Assembly: GCF_001011035.1 (NCBI RefSeq)
Contig: NZ_CP011492.1
Location: 7,495,447-7,559,446, forward strand
DNA length: 64,000 nucleotides
Direction of reading: 5' to 3'
DNA from: Streptomyces sp. CNQ-509
GTDB lineage: Bacteria; Actinomycetota; Actinomycetes; Streptomycetales; Streptomycetaceae
Within the stretch, counting starts at the first letter, position 1; each line of letters begins with the position of its first letter. Positions 27,356 through 36,008 of the stretch are shown piece by piece. The position numbers and the translations under genes were made by a program. The notes beneath the pieces are model-generated. The model made no database searches. It saw only the letters and a list, made by a program, of their open reading frames with translations, and had not been told where the DNA came from.

Positions 27356-28761
27356 CCAGCCGGGAGGAGACGGAGGAGCTGAACCTGCGGGAACGGCCGC
27401 CGGGCGCGCTGGAAGTCCGCCCGCCCGGGCCGCTCACCGCGGGCGGCGACCCCGAGGGGGGCGGTCCCGGCGGCGAAGTCGCCGGCGCGGCCCCGCCCGC
27501 CGAAGGCGACGGCGCGGCCCCGCCCGCCGAAGGCGACGGCGCGCCGAGCGGCCCCGAGCCGGCACGCAGGAGCCGCAAGCTGCGGATGGCGCTGATCGTG
27601 GTGATCGCGATCGGCGTCGCCGCGGCGGCGGGGCTCGCCGCCACCGGCGCGCTCGGCGGCGAGGACTCGGAAGAGCCCGCCGCCGGCCCCTCGGGACCGG
27701 CCGCGACGGCCGAGGTGAAACGGACGACGCTCACCAGCAGCGAGACCGTAGACGGCACCCTGGGCTACGGCGACGTGTCCACCGTCGAGGCCATCGCCCC
27801 GGCGGCCGGCGGTGCCGACCCCGGCGCGGACACCGGCACCGGCCAGCCGGCAGGCGGCGGCGGAACCGCGGCCGGCTCCGGCGGCGACGCCGCGGACGCG
27901 GGCGCCGGGATCGTCACCTGGACGCCCAACGAGGGCTCCACGATCAAGCGCGGCGATACCGTGTACAGCGTCGACGGCGAGAAGGTCCCGCTGTTCTACG
28001 GCGACACCCCGCTGTACCGCACGCTGTCGGACGGCAGCGAGGGCGGCGATGTCGAGCTGCTGGAACGCAACCTCGACAAGCTCGGCTACACCGGGTTCAC
28101 CGTCGACGAGACGTACAGCCCGGACACCGCCGACGCGGTCTCCGCCTGGCAGGAGGACATGGGCCGGGAGCAGACCGGCGTCGTCGAGGCCGGCGACGCC
28201 GTGACCGCGGAGAGCGCCCGGCGCGTCGCCGCGCTGCAGACCTGGCCCGGCGCCAAGGCCGAGGGCGCGGTCCTCGACTGGACCGGCACCGAGCGGGTCG
28301 TCTCCGTGGAGCTGGACGCGCAGTTCGAGGATCTCGTACGGGTCGGCACCAAGGCCGAGGTCGAACTGCCCAACGGCACCACCGTGGACGGCAAGGTGAC
28401 CGACATCGGCACCCCGCCCGCCGCCTCGGGCTCCGGCTCCGGCGACGCCGGCGGCCAGGGCGAGGAGGACCAGGAGTCCACGCTGCCCCTGCAGTTGACC
28501 GTCGGCGAGCAGGACAAGCTCGGCCGCTACCAGGCCGCGCCTGTCGACGTGGTGCTCAAGGCGGACACCCGCGAGGACGTGCTCGCGGTGCCCGTGAACG
28601 CACTGGTCGCCCGGCAGGGCGGGGGCTACGCGGTGCAGAAGGTCACCGCGGGCGGGAGCACGGAGTCCGTGCCGGTCGAGCTGGGCATGTTCGCCAACGG
28701 GCTCGTCGAGATCACGGGCGACGGCATCGAGGAAGGCATGTCCGTGGGGGTTCCGAAGTGA
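27352..28761 (+). CDS. MacA/HlyD-like efflux adaptor
   Basis: About 469 residues from GTG 27352, which overlaps the lipoprotein stop. Order: a long Pro/Gly/Ala/Glu-rich cytoplasmic N-terminus, one membrane segment (LRMALIVVIAIGVAAAAGLAATGAL), a lipoyl/barrel-sandwich part broken by a Gly-rich insert, a peptidoglycan-binding-like helical segment (LLERNLDKLGY ... AVSAWQEDMG), and a C-terminal beta-barrel region (VDVVLKADTREDVLAVPVNALV). This is the usual layout of actinobacterial adaptors that work with MacB-like permeases. The ATPase gene starts inside its stop codon (GTGA), so the three genes are translationally coupled. The substrate is unknown; proximity suggests, but does not prove, export of the neighbouring peptide. 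Confidence 0.87.
   Translation: MTSREETEELNLRERPPGALEVRPPGPLTAGGDPEGGGPGGEVAGAAPPAEGDGAAPPAEGDGAPSGPEPARRSRKLRMALIVVIAIGVAAAAGLAATGALGGEDSEEPAAGPSGPAATAEVKRTTLTSSETVDGTLGYGDVSTVEAIAPAAGGADPGADTGTGQPAGGGGTAAGSGGDAADAGAGIVTWTPNEGSTIKRGDTVYSVDGEKVPLFYGDTPLYRTLSDGSEGGDVELLERNLDKLGYTGFTVDETYSPDTADAVSAWQEDMGREQTGVVEAGDAVTAESARRVAALQTWPGAKAEGAVLDWTGTERVVSVELDAQFEDLVRVGTKAEVELPNGTTVDGKVTDIGTPPAASGSGSGDAGGQGEEDQESTLPLQLTVGEQDKLGRYQAAPVDVVLKADTREDVLAVPVNALVARQGGGYAVQKVTAGGSTESVPVELGMFANGLVEITGDGIEEGMSVGVPK
27484..27537 (+). repeat. 27-bp tandem repeat in adaptor gene
   Basis: Two perfect 27-base copies (27484-27510, 27511-27537) encode GAAPPAEGD twice, followed by a partial third copy. It lengthens the disordered cytoplasmic N-terminus and keeps frame, so copy number may vary between strains. 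Confidence 0.9.
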
Positions 28762-29486
28762 CCGTCACGTCCCATCCGGTGGTCGAGCTGACCGGGGTCA
28801 CCAAGACCTACGGGGACGTCGCCGCCCTCCGCTCCGCCGACGTCGTCATCCGGCGCGGCGAGCTGCTGGCCGTCGTCGGCCCGTCCGGCTCGGGCAAGTC
28901 CACCATGCTCAACATCATGGGGACGCTCGACCGCCCCTCCGCGGGCACCGTCCGCATCGACGGCCACGACATCGACCGGCTCGGCGACCGGGAGCTGTCG
29001 GCCCTGCGGGCGGGCACGATCGGCTTCGTCTTCCAGCAGTTCCACCTCGCCCCCGGCGTCCCGGCGCTCGACAACGTCGCCGACGGGCTGCTCTACAGCG
29101 GCCGGACCCGCGCCGAGCGGCGCCGCCTCGCCGAGCGTGCCATGCGCCGCGTGGGCCTGGGCCACCGCCTCTACCACGAGCCGCACCAGCTCTCCGGCGG
29201 CGAGAAGCAGCGCGTCGCCATCGCCCGCGCGGTCCTCGGCGACCCGCCCCTGCTGCTCGCCGACGAGCCCACCGGCGCGCTCGACTCCCGCTCCGGGGCG
29301 GTCGTGATGGAGCTGCTGCACCAGCTCCACGAGGCCGGCACCACCGTCGTCGTCATCACCCACGACCGCGACATCGCCGCCTCCCTGCCCCGCGAAGTCC
29401 GCCTCAAGGACGGCAGCATCGAGCACGACTCCGCCCCCGTCGCGGCCCTCCCGGCCGCCCGGCTCTCCCAGGAGGCCGTCCGATGA
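28758..29486 (+). CDS. ABC transporter ATPase, MacB/LolD type
   Basis: A 242-residue nucleotide-binding protein starting at GTG 28758 inside the adaptor stop. Walker A GPSGSGKST at 41-49, Q-loop FVFQQFHLAPG, signature LSGGEKQRVAIARA, Walker B LLLADEPTGALDSRSG and the switch histidine in VITHD are all present. The sequence is of the class that partners with FtsX/MacB permeases in mechanotransmission rather than lipid-flipping exporters. The permease gene begins at ATGA overlapping its stop. It should power the exporter by ATP hydrolysis at the cytoplasmic face. Confidence 0.95.
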   Translation: MTVTSHPVVELTGVTKTYGDVAALRSADVVIRRGELLAVVGPSGSGKSTMLNIMGTLDRPSAGTVRIDGHDIDRLGDRELSALRAGTIGFVFQQFHLAPGVPALDNVADGLLYSGRTRAERRRLAERAMRRVGLGHRLYHEPHQLSGGEKQRVAIARAVLGDPPLLLADEPTGALDSRSGAVVMELLHQLHEAGTTVVVITHDRDIAASLPREVRLKDGSIEHDSAPVAALPAARLSQEAVR

Positions 29487-30739
29487 CCGCGCCGCACGCG
29501 GCGGCGGAGCTGGACCGCGCGCAGCCGCCCGTACCGCCGCCGCCCACCCCGCCGAAGCCCGCCCGGATGACCCCGGCGGACATGCTGCGGGTCGGGGGCT
29601 CGGGGCTGCGCTCGCGCCCCATGCGGGTCTTCCTCTCCGCGCTCGGGATCGCCATCGGCATCGCCGCGATGATCGGCGTCGTCGGCATCTCCACCTCCTC
29701 CACGGAGGATCTGGACCGCCGGCTGAACGCGCTGGGCACCAATCTGCTCACCGTCACCCCCGGGCAGTCGTTCTCGGGCTCCGAGGCCAGCCTGCCGGCG
29801 GAGTCCGTGGGCATGATCGGGGCCATCCCGGAGGTCGGGAACGTCTCCGCCGTCGGACGGGTCGACGCCAACGTCTTCCGCAACGACCGGATCCCGGAGG
29901 AGCAGACCGGCGGCCTCAGCGTCAGCGCGGCCCGCGTCGACCTGCCGGAGTCCGTGGGGCTGCAGATCACCGAAGGACGCTGGCTGAACGACGCGAACAG
30001 CCGCTACCCCGCGGTGGTCCTCGGCCCCAAGGCCGCCGAGCAGCTCGGGATCTACGAGGCGGGGCCCGACGCGCAGGTGTGGCTGGGCGGCAGGTGGTTC
30101 ACGGTCGTGGGCCTCACGGCGTACAACGAGCTGGTGCCCGAGCTGGACTCGGCCGCGCTGGTCGGCTGGGACGTCGCCGAGGACGAGCTGGGCTTCGCCG
30201 GCACCCCGACGACGATCTACACCCGCACCGACGAATCCGCCGTCGCGGACGTGCAGTCGGTCCTCGGCGCCACCGCCAACCCCGAGAACCCGAACGAGGC
30301 CACGGTCTCCCGCCCCTCCGACGCCCTGGCGGCCAAGGAGGCCACCGACGAGACCCTCAGCGGCCTGCTGCTGGGACTCGGCGGGGTGGCGCTGATCGTC
30401 GGCGGCGTGGGCGTGGCCAACACCATGGTCATCTCCGTCCTCGAACGCCGCTCCGAGATCGGCCTGCGCCGCTCGCTGGGCGCCACCCGCGGCCAGATCC
30501 GCAGCCAGTTCCTCTGCGAGGCGCTGCTGCTGTCCGCGCTCGGCGGCCTCGGCGGCGTCGTCCTGGGCATCGGCGTGACCGTCGGCTACGCCACGTCCCA
30601 GGACTGGGCGACGGTGGTGCCGATATGGGCGATGGCCGGCGGCATCGGGGCCACGCTCCTCATCGGCGGCCTCGCGGGGTTCTACCCGGCGGTGCGCGCC
30701 GCCCGGCTGCCTCCCACCGAGGCGCTGGCCACCACCTGA
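29483..30739 (+). CDS. MacB/FtsX-family ABC permease
   Basis: A 418-residue membrane protein. After a proline-rich cytoplasmic start come a first membrane segment (VFLSALGIAIGIAAMIGVVGIS), a large extracellular MacB-type periplasmic-core domain (about 70-285), and three C-terminal membrane segments (LLLGLGGVALIVGGVGVANTMV; FLCEALLLSALGGLGGVVLGIGVTVGY; MAGGIGATLLIGGLAGFYPA). The ERRSEIGLRRSLGATRGQIR segment is the typical coupling region of this family. It completes a lipoprotein-adaptor-ATPase-permease operon and has the two-component genes immediately downstream, as is common for antibiotic-responsive exporters. Confidence 0.93.
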   Translation: MTAPHAAAELDRAQPPVPPPPTPPKPARMTPADMLRVGGSGLRSRPMRVFLSALGIAIGIAAMIGVVGISTSSTEDLDRRLNALGTNLLTVTPGQSFSGSEASLPAESVGMIGAIPEVGNVSAVGRVDANVFRNDRIPEEQTGGLSVSAARVDLPESVGLQITEGRWLNDANSRYPAVVLGPKAAEQLGIYEAGPDAQVWLGGRWFTVVGLTAYNELVPELDSAALVGWDVAEDELGFAGTPTTIYTRTDESAVADVQSVLGATANPENPNEATVSRPSDALAAKEATDETLSGLLLGLGGVALIVGGVGVANTMVISVLERRSEIGLRRSLGATRGQIRSQFLCEALLLSALGGLGGVVLGIGVTVGYATSQDWATVVPIWAMAGGIGATLLIGGLAGFYPAVRAARLPPTEALATT

Positions 30740-30745
30740 CGTCCC

Positions 30746-30838
30746 GGTGCACCGACCGGGGAAGGCGCCACGGTGCACCGATACGTGGATCCGTCCACGC
30801 AGACCGCGGTGCCCCTGCTGTCCCCCCGAGCAGCGGGG
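30746..30838. promoter_or_regulatory. Direct repeats and hairpins before two-component genes
   Basis: GGTGCACCGA occurs twice (30746-30755 and 30772-30781), 26 bases apart, each with the palindromic core GGTGCACC. CGTGGA/TCCACG form a tight hairpin at 30784-30799, and CCCCTGCT/AGCAGCGGGG (30812-30838, one bulge) form a terminator-like stem. The region may hold both the end of the exporter transcript and an operator for the response regulator. Confidence 0.45.
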
Positions 30839-30915
30839 GCTCCGCCTTCGCGCCGCCCAGCCCTGTGACCTCGGCTGTTACCGGGGGCTTACGCGGTCTC
30901 CGGCACGCTGACGGC

Positions 30916-31569
30916 ATGCGCGTGCTGATCGTGGAGGACCACCGGGAGCTGGCCGAGACCGTCGCCACCGGACTGCGCGAGGACGGCATGGACACGGACC
31001 TCGCGTACGACGGCCAGGAAGCCATCGACCGTGCCACGAGCAGCGAGTACGACGTGATCGTGCTCGACCGCGACCTGCCCCGGCTCCACGGCGACGAGGT
31101 GTGCCGCGTGCTGACCCGGCACGGCAGTCGCACCCGGGTGCTGATGCTCACCGCCTCCATCACCGTCGCCGACCGCGTCGACGGCCTCGGCCTCGGCGCC
31201 GACGACTACCTGACCAAACCCTTCGCCTTCGCCGAGCTGATCGCCCGCATCCGCGCCCTCGGCCGGCGCCCGCCGAACGCGGTGCCGCCGGTCCTCACCC
31301 GCGGCGACCTGACCCTCGTCCCCGCGCAGCACCTCGCCAGCCGCGGCGGGCGCCGGCTCGACCTGTCCCGTAAGGAACTCGCGGTGCTGGAGCTGCTGCT
31401 GTCCGCGCAGGGCGCCGTGGTCTCCGCCGAGGAGCTTCTCGAACGGGCCTGGGACGGCGGCGCGGACCCGTTCACCAACGCCGTGAAGGTCACCGTCAGC
31501 AGGCTGCGCCGCAAGCTCGGCGACCCGCCGGTGATCGAGACCGTCCCCCATGCCGGATACCGCATCTGA
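30916..31569 (+). CDS. OmpR-family response regulator
   Basis: A 217-residue regulator from ATG 30916. Receiver domain about 1-115 with acidic pair Glu7-Asp8, phospho-acceptor Asp51 in VLDRDLP, Thr79 and Lys101 (LTKPF). The C-terminal winged helix (about 125-215) has the typical TVSRLRRKLG recognition helix and ends VPHAGYRI. The kinase gene overlaps its 3' end by 20 bases. Position directly after the exporter suggests that the pair controls that operon in response to an envelope signal, possibly the peptide product; the repeats at 30746-30781 are candidate binding sites. Confidence 0.94.
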   Translation: MRVLIVEDHRELAETVATGLREDGMDTDLAYDGQEAIDRATSSEYDVIVLDRDLPRLHGDEVCRVLTRHGSRTRVLMLTASITVADRVDGLGLGADDYLTKPFAFAELIARIRALGRRPPNAVPPVLTRGDLTLVPAQHLASRGGRRLDLSRKELAVLELLLSAQGAVVSAEELLERAWDGGADPFTNAVKVTVSRLRRKLGDPPVIETVPHAGYRI

Positions 31570-32719
31570 GCCCGCCCGCCGCGCCGGCCGCCGGCTCCGC
31601 TGGACCGTCCGGCTCCGGCTGACGCTGCTGTACGGCGCGCTGTTCCTCGTCTCCGGCGTCGCGCTGCTGGCCATCACGTACGCGCTCGTCGCCCGCGGCA
31701 ACGCCACCAAGGGCGTCCTCGTCACATTCGATTCCACCCAGACCGGCGGCGGGAGCGACCCGGACATCCAGCACGTGGCCACCGAGCGCCACGAGGCCGC
31801 GCTGCAGGCCCTGCTCGCCCAGTCCGGCATCGCGCTCGCCCTGATGACCGCCGTCTCCGTCGCCCTGGGCTGGGTGATGGCCGGCCGGGTGCTGCGGCCG
31901 GTGCGGATCATGGCGGGCCGGGCCCGGCGCATCTCCGAGCACAACCTGCACGCGCGGCTGGCCATAGCGGGCCCCGACGACGAGCTGAAGGACCTCGGCG
32001 ACACCTTCGACGGGCTGCTGTCCCGGCTGGACGCCGCGTTCGAGGCCCAGCGCCGGTTCGTCGCCAACGCCTCCCACGAACTGCGCACGCCGCTGACGCT
32101 CCAGCGCGCGATGGTCGAGGTGGCGCTCTCCCGTCCGGGCGCGGACGCGGCGTCGCTGCGGGCGGTGTGCGAGCGGGTCGTCGCCGCGGGGGAGGAGCAG
32201 GAGCGGCTGATCGAGGCCCTGCTGACGCTGGCAGGCAGCCAGAGCGGGCTGGTCGCCGCCGGCCCCGTCGACCTCGCCCGGGTGGTACGGGAGGTGCTGC
32301 ACGACCGCACCCGGGCCGCGCCCGGCAAGCTGGACCTGCACTCCTCGCTGCGCCCCGCGGTCGCCTCGGGCGACGGACGCCTCATCGCCCGCCTCGCCGG
32401 CAACCTGGTGGAGAACGCGCTGCGTTACACGCCGCCCGGCGGCTGGGTGCGGGTCGCCACGGACGTCCAGGAGACGGGCTATCCGATGCTGCGGGTGGTC
32501 AACAGCGGCCCGGTGATCCCCGCGGAGCGCATCCCCGACCTGTACGAGCCGTTCCAGCGGCTGCAGCCGCGGGCGGCCGGCGGCGGCTACGGGCTGGGGC
32601 TGTCCATCGTCGGCGCCGTCGCCGCCGCGCACCGCGCGGAGGTGACCACGGTGCCGGGTCCTGAGGGCGGGCTGGCGGTCACGGTGGAGTTCCCGCCGCC
32701 GGACCCGGCGGACTTGTGA
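31550..32719 (+). CDS. Sensor histidine kinase
   Basis: A 389-residue kinase starting at ATG 31550 within the regulator gene. Two membrane segments (about 23-48 and 92-112) enclose a short extracellular loop of about 40 residues, too small for a classical ligand-binding domain, followed by HAMP (VLRPVRIMAGRARRI), a HisKA domain with NASHELRTPL (His176) and an HATPase_c domain with NLVENALRY and GGGYGLGLSIV. The small sensing loop resembles kinases that sense membrane or cell-wall stress, or that rely on a partner such as the adjacent exporter. Cognate partner is the regulator just upstream. Confidence 0.93.
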   Translation: MPDTASEPARRAGRRLRWTVRLRLTLLYGALFLVSGVALLAITYALVARGNATKGVLVTFDSTQTGGGSDPDIQHVATERHEAALQALLAQSGIALALMTAVSVALGWVMAGRVLRPVRIMAGRARRISEHNLHARLAIAGPDDELKDLGDTFDGLLSRLDAAFEAQRRFVANASHELRTPLTLQRAMVEVALSRPGADAASLRAVCERVVAAGEEQERLIEALLTLAGSQSGLVAAGPVDLARVVREVLHDRTRAAPGKLDLHSSLRPAVASGDGRLIARLAGNLVENALRYTPPGGWVRVATDVQETGYPMLRVVNSGPVIPAERIPDLYEPFQRLQPRAAGGGYGLGLSIVGAVAAAHRAEVTTVPGPEGGLAVTVEFPPPDPADL

Positions 32720-32754
32720 GCGGAACGGGGGAGGAGGACGGGGGACGAGGCGGG

Positions 32755-33789
32755 TCAGCTCGCGCCGATCATCTCCACCTCGCCGCCGAGCTGTTCGACC
32801 TTGCCCTCCTCGGGTACGTGGGCCGCGTTCTGCACGGCGTAGTACTCCCGTACGCCCAGCGGCTCCTTCTCCTTCACGTACAGGCTGGTGGCATCTCCCG
32901 GGATGACGTGGAAGCCCGGCCGGGTGGCGAAGTCCACGCGCGCGTCGTAGGAGTTGAAGACGGTCAGTGCGCCGCCGTCGGCCGTGCGGAGTGCGTAGAC
33001 GTCGGGGAAGGCGGGCTTGTACGCGTCGTCCCACTTGTGGTTCTCGGACTCGAACTCGGTCTCGAAGTAGCCGTCGTGCTCGGGCCTGATCCAGTCCCGG
33101 CGGGTGGCGTGGTCCTTCACCATGTTCTTGCGTACCTCGCTGTCCGCGAGGAGCTTGCCGTCCTTCTTGCCGCCCGACACATAGAGGTCGTTGACCGCGT
33201 CGTCCAGGCCGTCGAGCGCGGTCGTGCCCACCTCGGTGCCGGCGGGCAGCACGGTGGGCAGACCGCCGTCGCCGCGGGCGACCTCGGGGATCCGGCCCTG
33301 GATGCCGACGGACGCGACGTTCTTCCACGTGCCGCCGCCGGCGCGCTCGAAGACCAGCAGGCTGCGGTCGCCCTCGTCGTAACCGGGGCCCTCCACCGGG
33401 GCGTCGACCATGTACCAGTCGCCGCGGGCCGGTATGTAGTACTGGGCCTCGTCGGCGCGGTAGCGGAACGGCTTCTTGTAGAGCGCCTGGTACTTCTTTT
33501 CGTACGTGGGGAACTGCCGGTACTGCGCCTGGCTCTGCTGGTAGAGCGCGCCGCCCTCGACCTCGCCGAGCGCCTTGCGGTCCAGGGCGGCGTTGGCCGC
33601 GTTGTTGGTCTCGACGTAGCGTTCCAGCACCTTGCGGGCCTGGCCCTCGCTGATCACCGGGCGGGGTTGCGCCTTCTCGTCCCCGGCGCCGCCCCCGTCG
33701 TCGTCCGAACCGCCGCTGCACCCCGTGGCCAGCAGCAACGCGGTCAGTCCTGCGGCGGCGGTGGAGACGGCGGTCTTCTTCGTGCCCAT
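32755..33789 (-). CDS. Putative lipoprotein, unknown function
   Basis: A 344-residue protein; ATG at 33789. The N-terminus MGTKKTAVSTAAAGLTALLLATGCSGG is a lipoprotein signal with lipobox, followed by an Asp/Gly linker and a globular domain of about 300 residues containing many Tyr and Trp. It lacks a motif I can tie to an enzyme; the pattern (YVETNNAANAALD near the start, repeated strands, EYYAVQNAAHVPEEGKV at the end) resembles a family of conserved actinobacterial lipoproteins of unknown role. It is convergent with the histidine kinase gene, 35 bases apart and with no clear hairpin between. Confidence 0.85.
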   Translation of the reverse strand: MGTKKTAVSTAAAGLTALLLATGCSGGSDDDGGGAGDEKAQPRPVISEGQARKVLERYVETNNAANAALDRKALGEVEGGALYQQSQAQYRQFPTYEKKYQALYKKPFRYRADEAQYYIPARGDWYMVDAPVEGPGYDEGDRSLLVFERAGGGTWKNVASVGIQGRIPEVARGDGGLPTVLPAGTEVGTTALDGLDDAVNDLYVSGGKKDGKLLADSEVRKNMVKDHATRRDWIRPEHDGYFETEFESENHKWDDAYKPAFPDVYALRTADGGALTVFNSYDARVDFATRPGFHVIPGDATSLYVKEKEPLGVREYYAVQNAAHVPEEGKVEQLGGEVEMIGAS

Positions 33790-33920
33790 GGGCGTTAACC
33801 CCCCGATGCGGTCAAGATCAGTGGTCGGGGCGAGTCTAAGCACTGGTCCGGTGGCGTACGCGCCTACCCCCGAACACCGCTGACGGGTAAACCACGTGGC
33901 GGACACCGGAGCCGCGTGGC

Positions 33921-33954
33921 TACGATGGGCGCCATGCGATCCGGATTCGTTTGA
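33921..33954 (+). promoter_or_regulatory. -10 element and six-codon leaderless ORF
   Basis: TACGAT (33921-33926) fits the actinobacterial -10 hexamer. An ATG seven bases downstream (33934) opens a six-codon frame, MRSGFV, ending at 33954, in the 240-base gap between the lipoprotein and the PhyH gene. The gap also has the palindrome CCACGTGG (33892-33899). No clear -35 is visible. Confidence 0.35.
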
Positions 33955-34029
33955 CGCTGACGGGCCCGTGGCCCTCCTCCCGTCCGATGCGCGAGACGAC
34001 CTGCCATCGAGACGAGAGGAGACAACGTC

Positions 34030-34887
34030 ATGACGTCGTTCTTCAGCCACCAGCAGATCGAGCACTTCCGCGCCTTCGGGTACGTGGTGCTGCGCGGCCT
34101 GCTCACGTACGAGGAGACCGACCGGCTCACCGCCGAGGTGACCACCGCCCTCACCGACGCCTACGGGGGCCTCGGCACCGACACCGACCCGTGCGGCGAA
34201 GGCGGCATCCGCGGCGACTACTTGCCGCTTGCCGCCGACCGGACGCCCTTCAGCCAGTCGCTGATCGCCGACGACCCGCGGCTGTTCCAGGGCTCGGCAG
34301 AACTGTGCGGGCGGATGACCGTGCCCGCGGTGCCCAGCGCGGTGTGCTTCACCAGCAACTCCGGCTGGCACACGGACGTCGGCCCGGACGTGCCCGGGGT
34401 GACGTTCCTGGCCCACCTGGAGCCGCGGACCGCGCGGACCGGCGCGCTGCGGGTGGTGCCCGGGTCGCACGACCCGGCGTACGCCCGCCGACTGGCCGCG
34501 TACCACGATCTCGACCCCGCCAACCAGGGCTTCCCCGGCTGGCCGGTGCCCGAGACCGTGCTGCCGACGGAGCCGGGCGACGTGCTGGCGTTCGACGCCC
34601 ACCTGCTGCACCGCTCCGTGGGCGGCGGGAACCGGCTGGCGTGGCGCACCGAGTACCTCGGGTGGCCCGGGCTCGGCGACGCCGAGGGCATGCGCACGGT
34701 GGGGGAGTTGCTCGCCGAGGACGCGTATGAGGACGCCGGGTTCGACCGCGCGCGCTGGCCGGAGTGGGACGAGTGGGCGGCCGGGGCCGCGGGGATCGCC
34801 TCGCGGCAGACGGCACTCGACCGGCTGCGCCTGCTCGGCGTCGTGCCCCAGGCCCGTACCGCCGCGCGGGCCCCGGCGGGGTCCTGA
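34030..34887 (+). CDS. Phytanoyl-CoA dioxygenase (PhyH) family protein
   Basis: A 285-residue Fe(II)/2-oxoglutarate oxygenase; ATG 34030 is preceded by GAGGAGA. The iron triad is visible as HxD (WHTD, His114 and Asp116) and His194 (LLHRS), with an arginine in LAWRTEY likely to hold 2-oxoglutarate. Family members hydroxylate small molecules, amino acids or acyl-CoAs; the substrate here is not clear. It is about 7 kb from the peptide cluster with unrelated genes in between, so a tailoring role is possible but weakly supported. Its 3' end faces the Gfo/Idh gene across a strong hairpin. Confidence 0.88.
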   Translation: MTSFFSHQQIEHFRAFGYVVLRGLLTYEETDRLTAEVTTALTDAYGGLGTDTDPCGEGGIRGDYLPLAADRTPFSQSLIADDPRLFQGSAELCGRMTVPAVPSAVCFTSNSGWHTDVGPDVPGVTFLAHLEPRTARTGALRVVPGSHDPAYARRLAAYHDLDPANQGFPGWPVPETVLPTEPGDVLAFDAHLLHRSVGGGNRLAWRTEYLGWPGLGDAEGMRTVGELLAEDAYEDAGFDRARWPEWDEWAAGAAGIASRQTALDRLRLLGVVPQARTAARAPAGS

Positions 34888-34905
34888 CGGCGGCCGGAGG
34901 TGACA

Positions 34906-34939
34906 GCCGTGGCCCCCGCCGCAGAGGCGGGGCCACGGC
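34906..34939. terminator. Bidirectional hairpin between convergent genes
   Basis: A 15-base arm (34906-34920) pairs with a 14-base arm (34926-34939) around GCAGA, with one bulged C. It sits between the convergent stops at 34887 and 34975. Confidence 0.8.
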
Positions 34940-34974
34940 CCTTCCGGGGCGCGGGCCCGGCGGCTACCGCGGGA

Positions 34975-35880
34975 TCACTCGCCCGCGGCAGGCAGCCCTT
35001 CCTGGGCCGCCGCGAGGATTTCGGTCACGCGCAGCCCGAGGTGGACGTCGCGGGGGTCGGGGCGGCCGCTCTCGGCCGCCTCCAGCAGGGCGTCCACAGC
35101 CCGTACGAACGCGGGCACGGGCCCGTCGTCGTCCCGGTCCGGCGCCGTCTGGACGCCCGGAGTGCCGTGCAGTTCCACGGTGACGCCGGACGCCTGCGGC
35201 GGGATGGTGTGGCTCAGGGTGCACGTGCTCGACGCACCCGAGGCGTGCCGCAGCGTGAGGTGCACGGTGTCGCCCGGGCCGCGCGCGGAGGTGACGGCGC
35301 CGGGCACCGCCGGGTCCACGTCGCCGAGGACCGGCAGCAGCATCGACAGCGCGTGCGGCCCGACGTCCCAGAGCGCGCCCTTCTCGCCGCGCCAGGGCGA
35401 GGCCGCGTACGGGCTGTCCGCGCCCGCGAAGACCGGCGAGAGCCAGTCGGCGCGGCCCACCAGCCAGCCCTCCTCCCCGGCCCGCTCGGCCAGCCAGCCC
35501 GCGGTCTCGTCGCGGAAGCGCAGCGTGAAGAAGACCACGGACGCCACTCCGGCCCGCTCGACCGCGGTCACCACCCGCCTGGCGGCGGCCACTTCGGTGG
35601 CGACGGGCTTGTCCAGCAGCAGATGGCAGCCCGCCGCGGCGGCCCGCTCCGCGAGGGGCGCCTGCACGTCGGGCGGCAGCGCGACGGCCACCGCGTCACA
35701 GTCGGCGAGGAGAGCGTCCACGTCCTCGTACGCGCGCGTGGAGAGGCGGTCAGCGAGCGCACGGGCCGCCTCAGGACGCCGGCCCCACACGCCGGCGATC
35801 TCCGCCCGCGGGTGTGCCTGCAGTCCTGGGCCGTGCGCCCGCTCCGCCCAGGGGCCGGTGCCGAGGAGTCCGAATCGCAT
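34975..35880 (-). CDS. Gfo/Idh/MocA-family oxidoreductase
   Basis: A 301-residue NAD(P)-dependent dehydrogenase. N-terminal Rossmann fold with GLLGTGPWA, then VAVALPPDVQ and the family lysine in HLLLDKPVAT (usual EKP). The C-terminal alpha/beta half includes SPWRGEKGALWDVGPHALSMLL, with the Asp/His pair expected at the sugar-binding site. Members oxidise or reduce cyclic polyols and sugars. It is encoded alone, and no sugar pathway surrounds it. Confidence 0.9.
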   Translation of the reverse strand: MRFGLLGTGPWAERAHGPGLQAHPRAEIAGVWGRRPEAARALADRLSTRAYEDVDALLADCDAVAVALPPDVQAPLAERAAAAGCHLLLDKPVATEVAAARRVVTAVERAGVASVVFFTLRFRDETAGWLAERAGEEGWLVGRADWLSPVFAGADSPYAASPWRGEKGALWDVGPHALSMLLPVLGDVDPAVPGAVTSARGPGDTVHLTLRHASGASSTCTLSHTIPPQASGVTVELHGTPGVQTAPDRDDDGPVPAFVRAVDALLEAAESGRPDPRDVHLGLRVTEILAAAQEGLPAAGE

Positions 35881-36008
35881 GCGCGAAGTCTACGATCACC
35901 CCGTACGCCGCAGGTCGGGCGGCCCTCCTCGCCAGCTCGGCGCCCGCTCGCGCAGGCCCGCACCGGATCACCACCGCCGGGTGGCCCGCCCCGGCGTCGG
36001 CGGGACCC

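Noticed and set aside
32716..33798. Plus-strand open frame of 360 codons after the histidine kinase
   Set aside because: It lies antisense to a lipoprotein with a clear signal peptide and lipobox; the plus-strand product has no recognisable feature.
34030..35880. PhyH and Gfo/Idh genes as tailoring enzymes of the peptide cluster
   Set aside because: They are separated from it by the exporter, two-component and lipoprotein genes, and no sequence feature ties them to the pathway.
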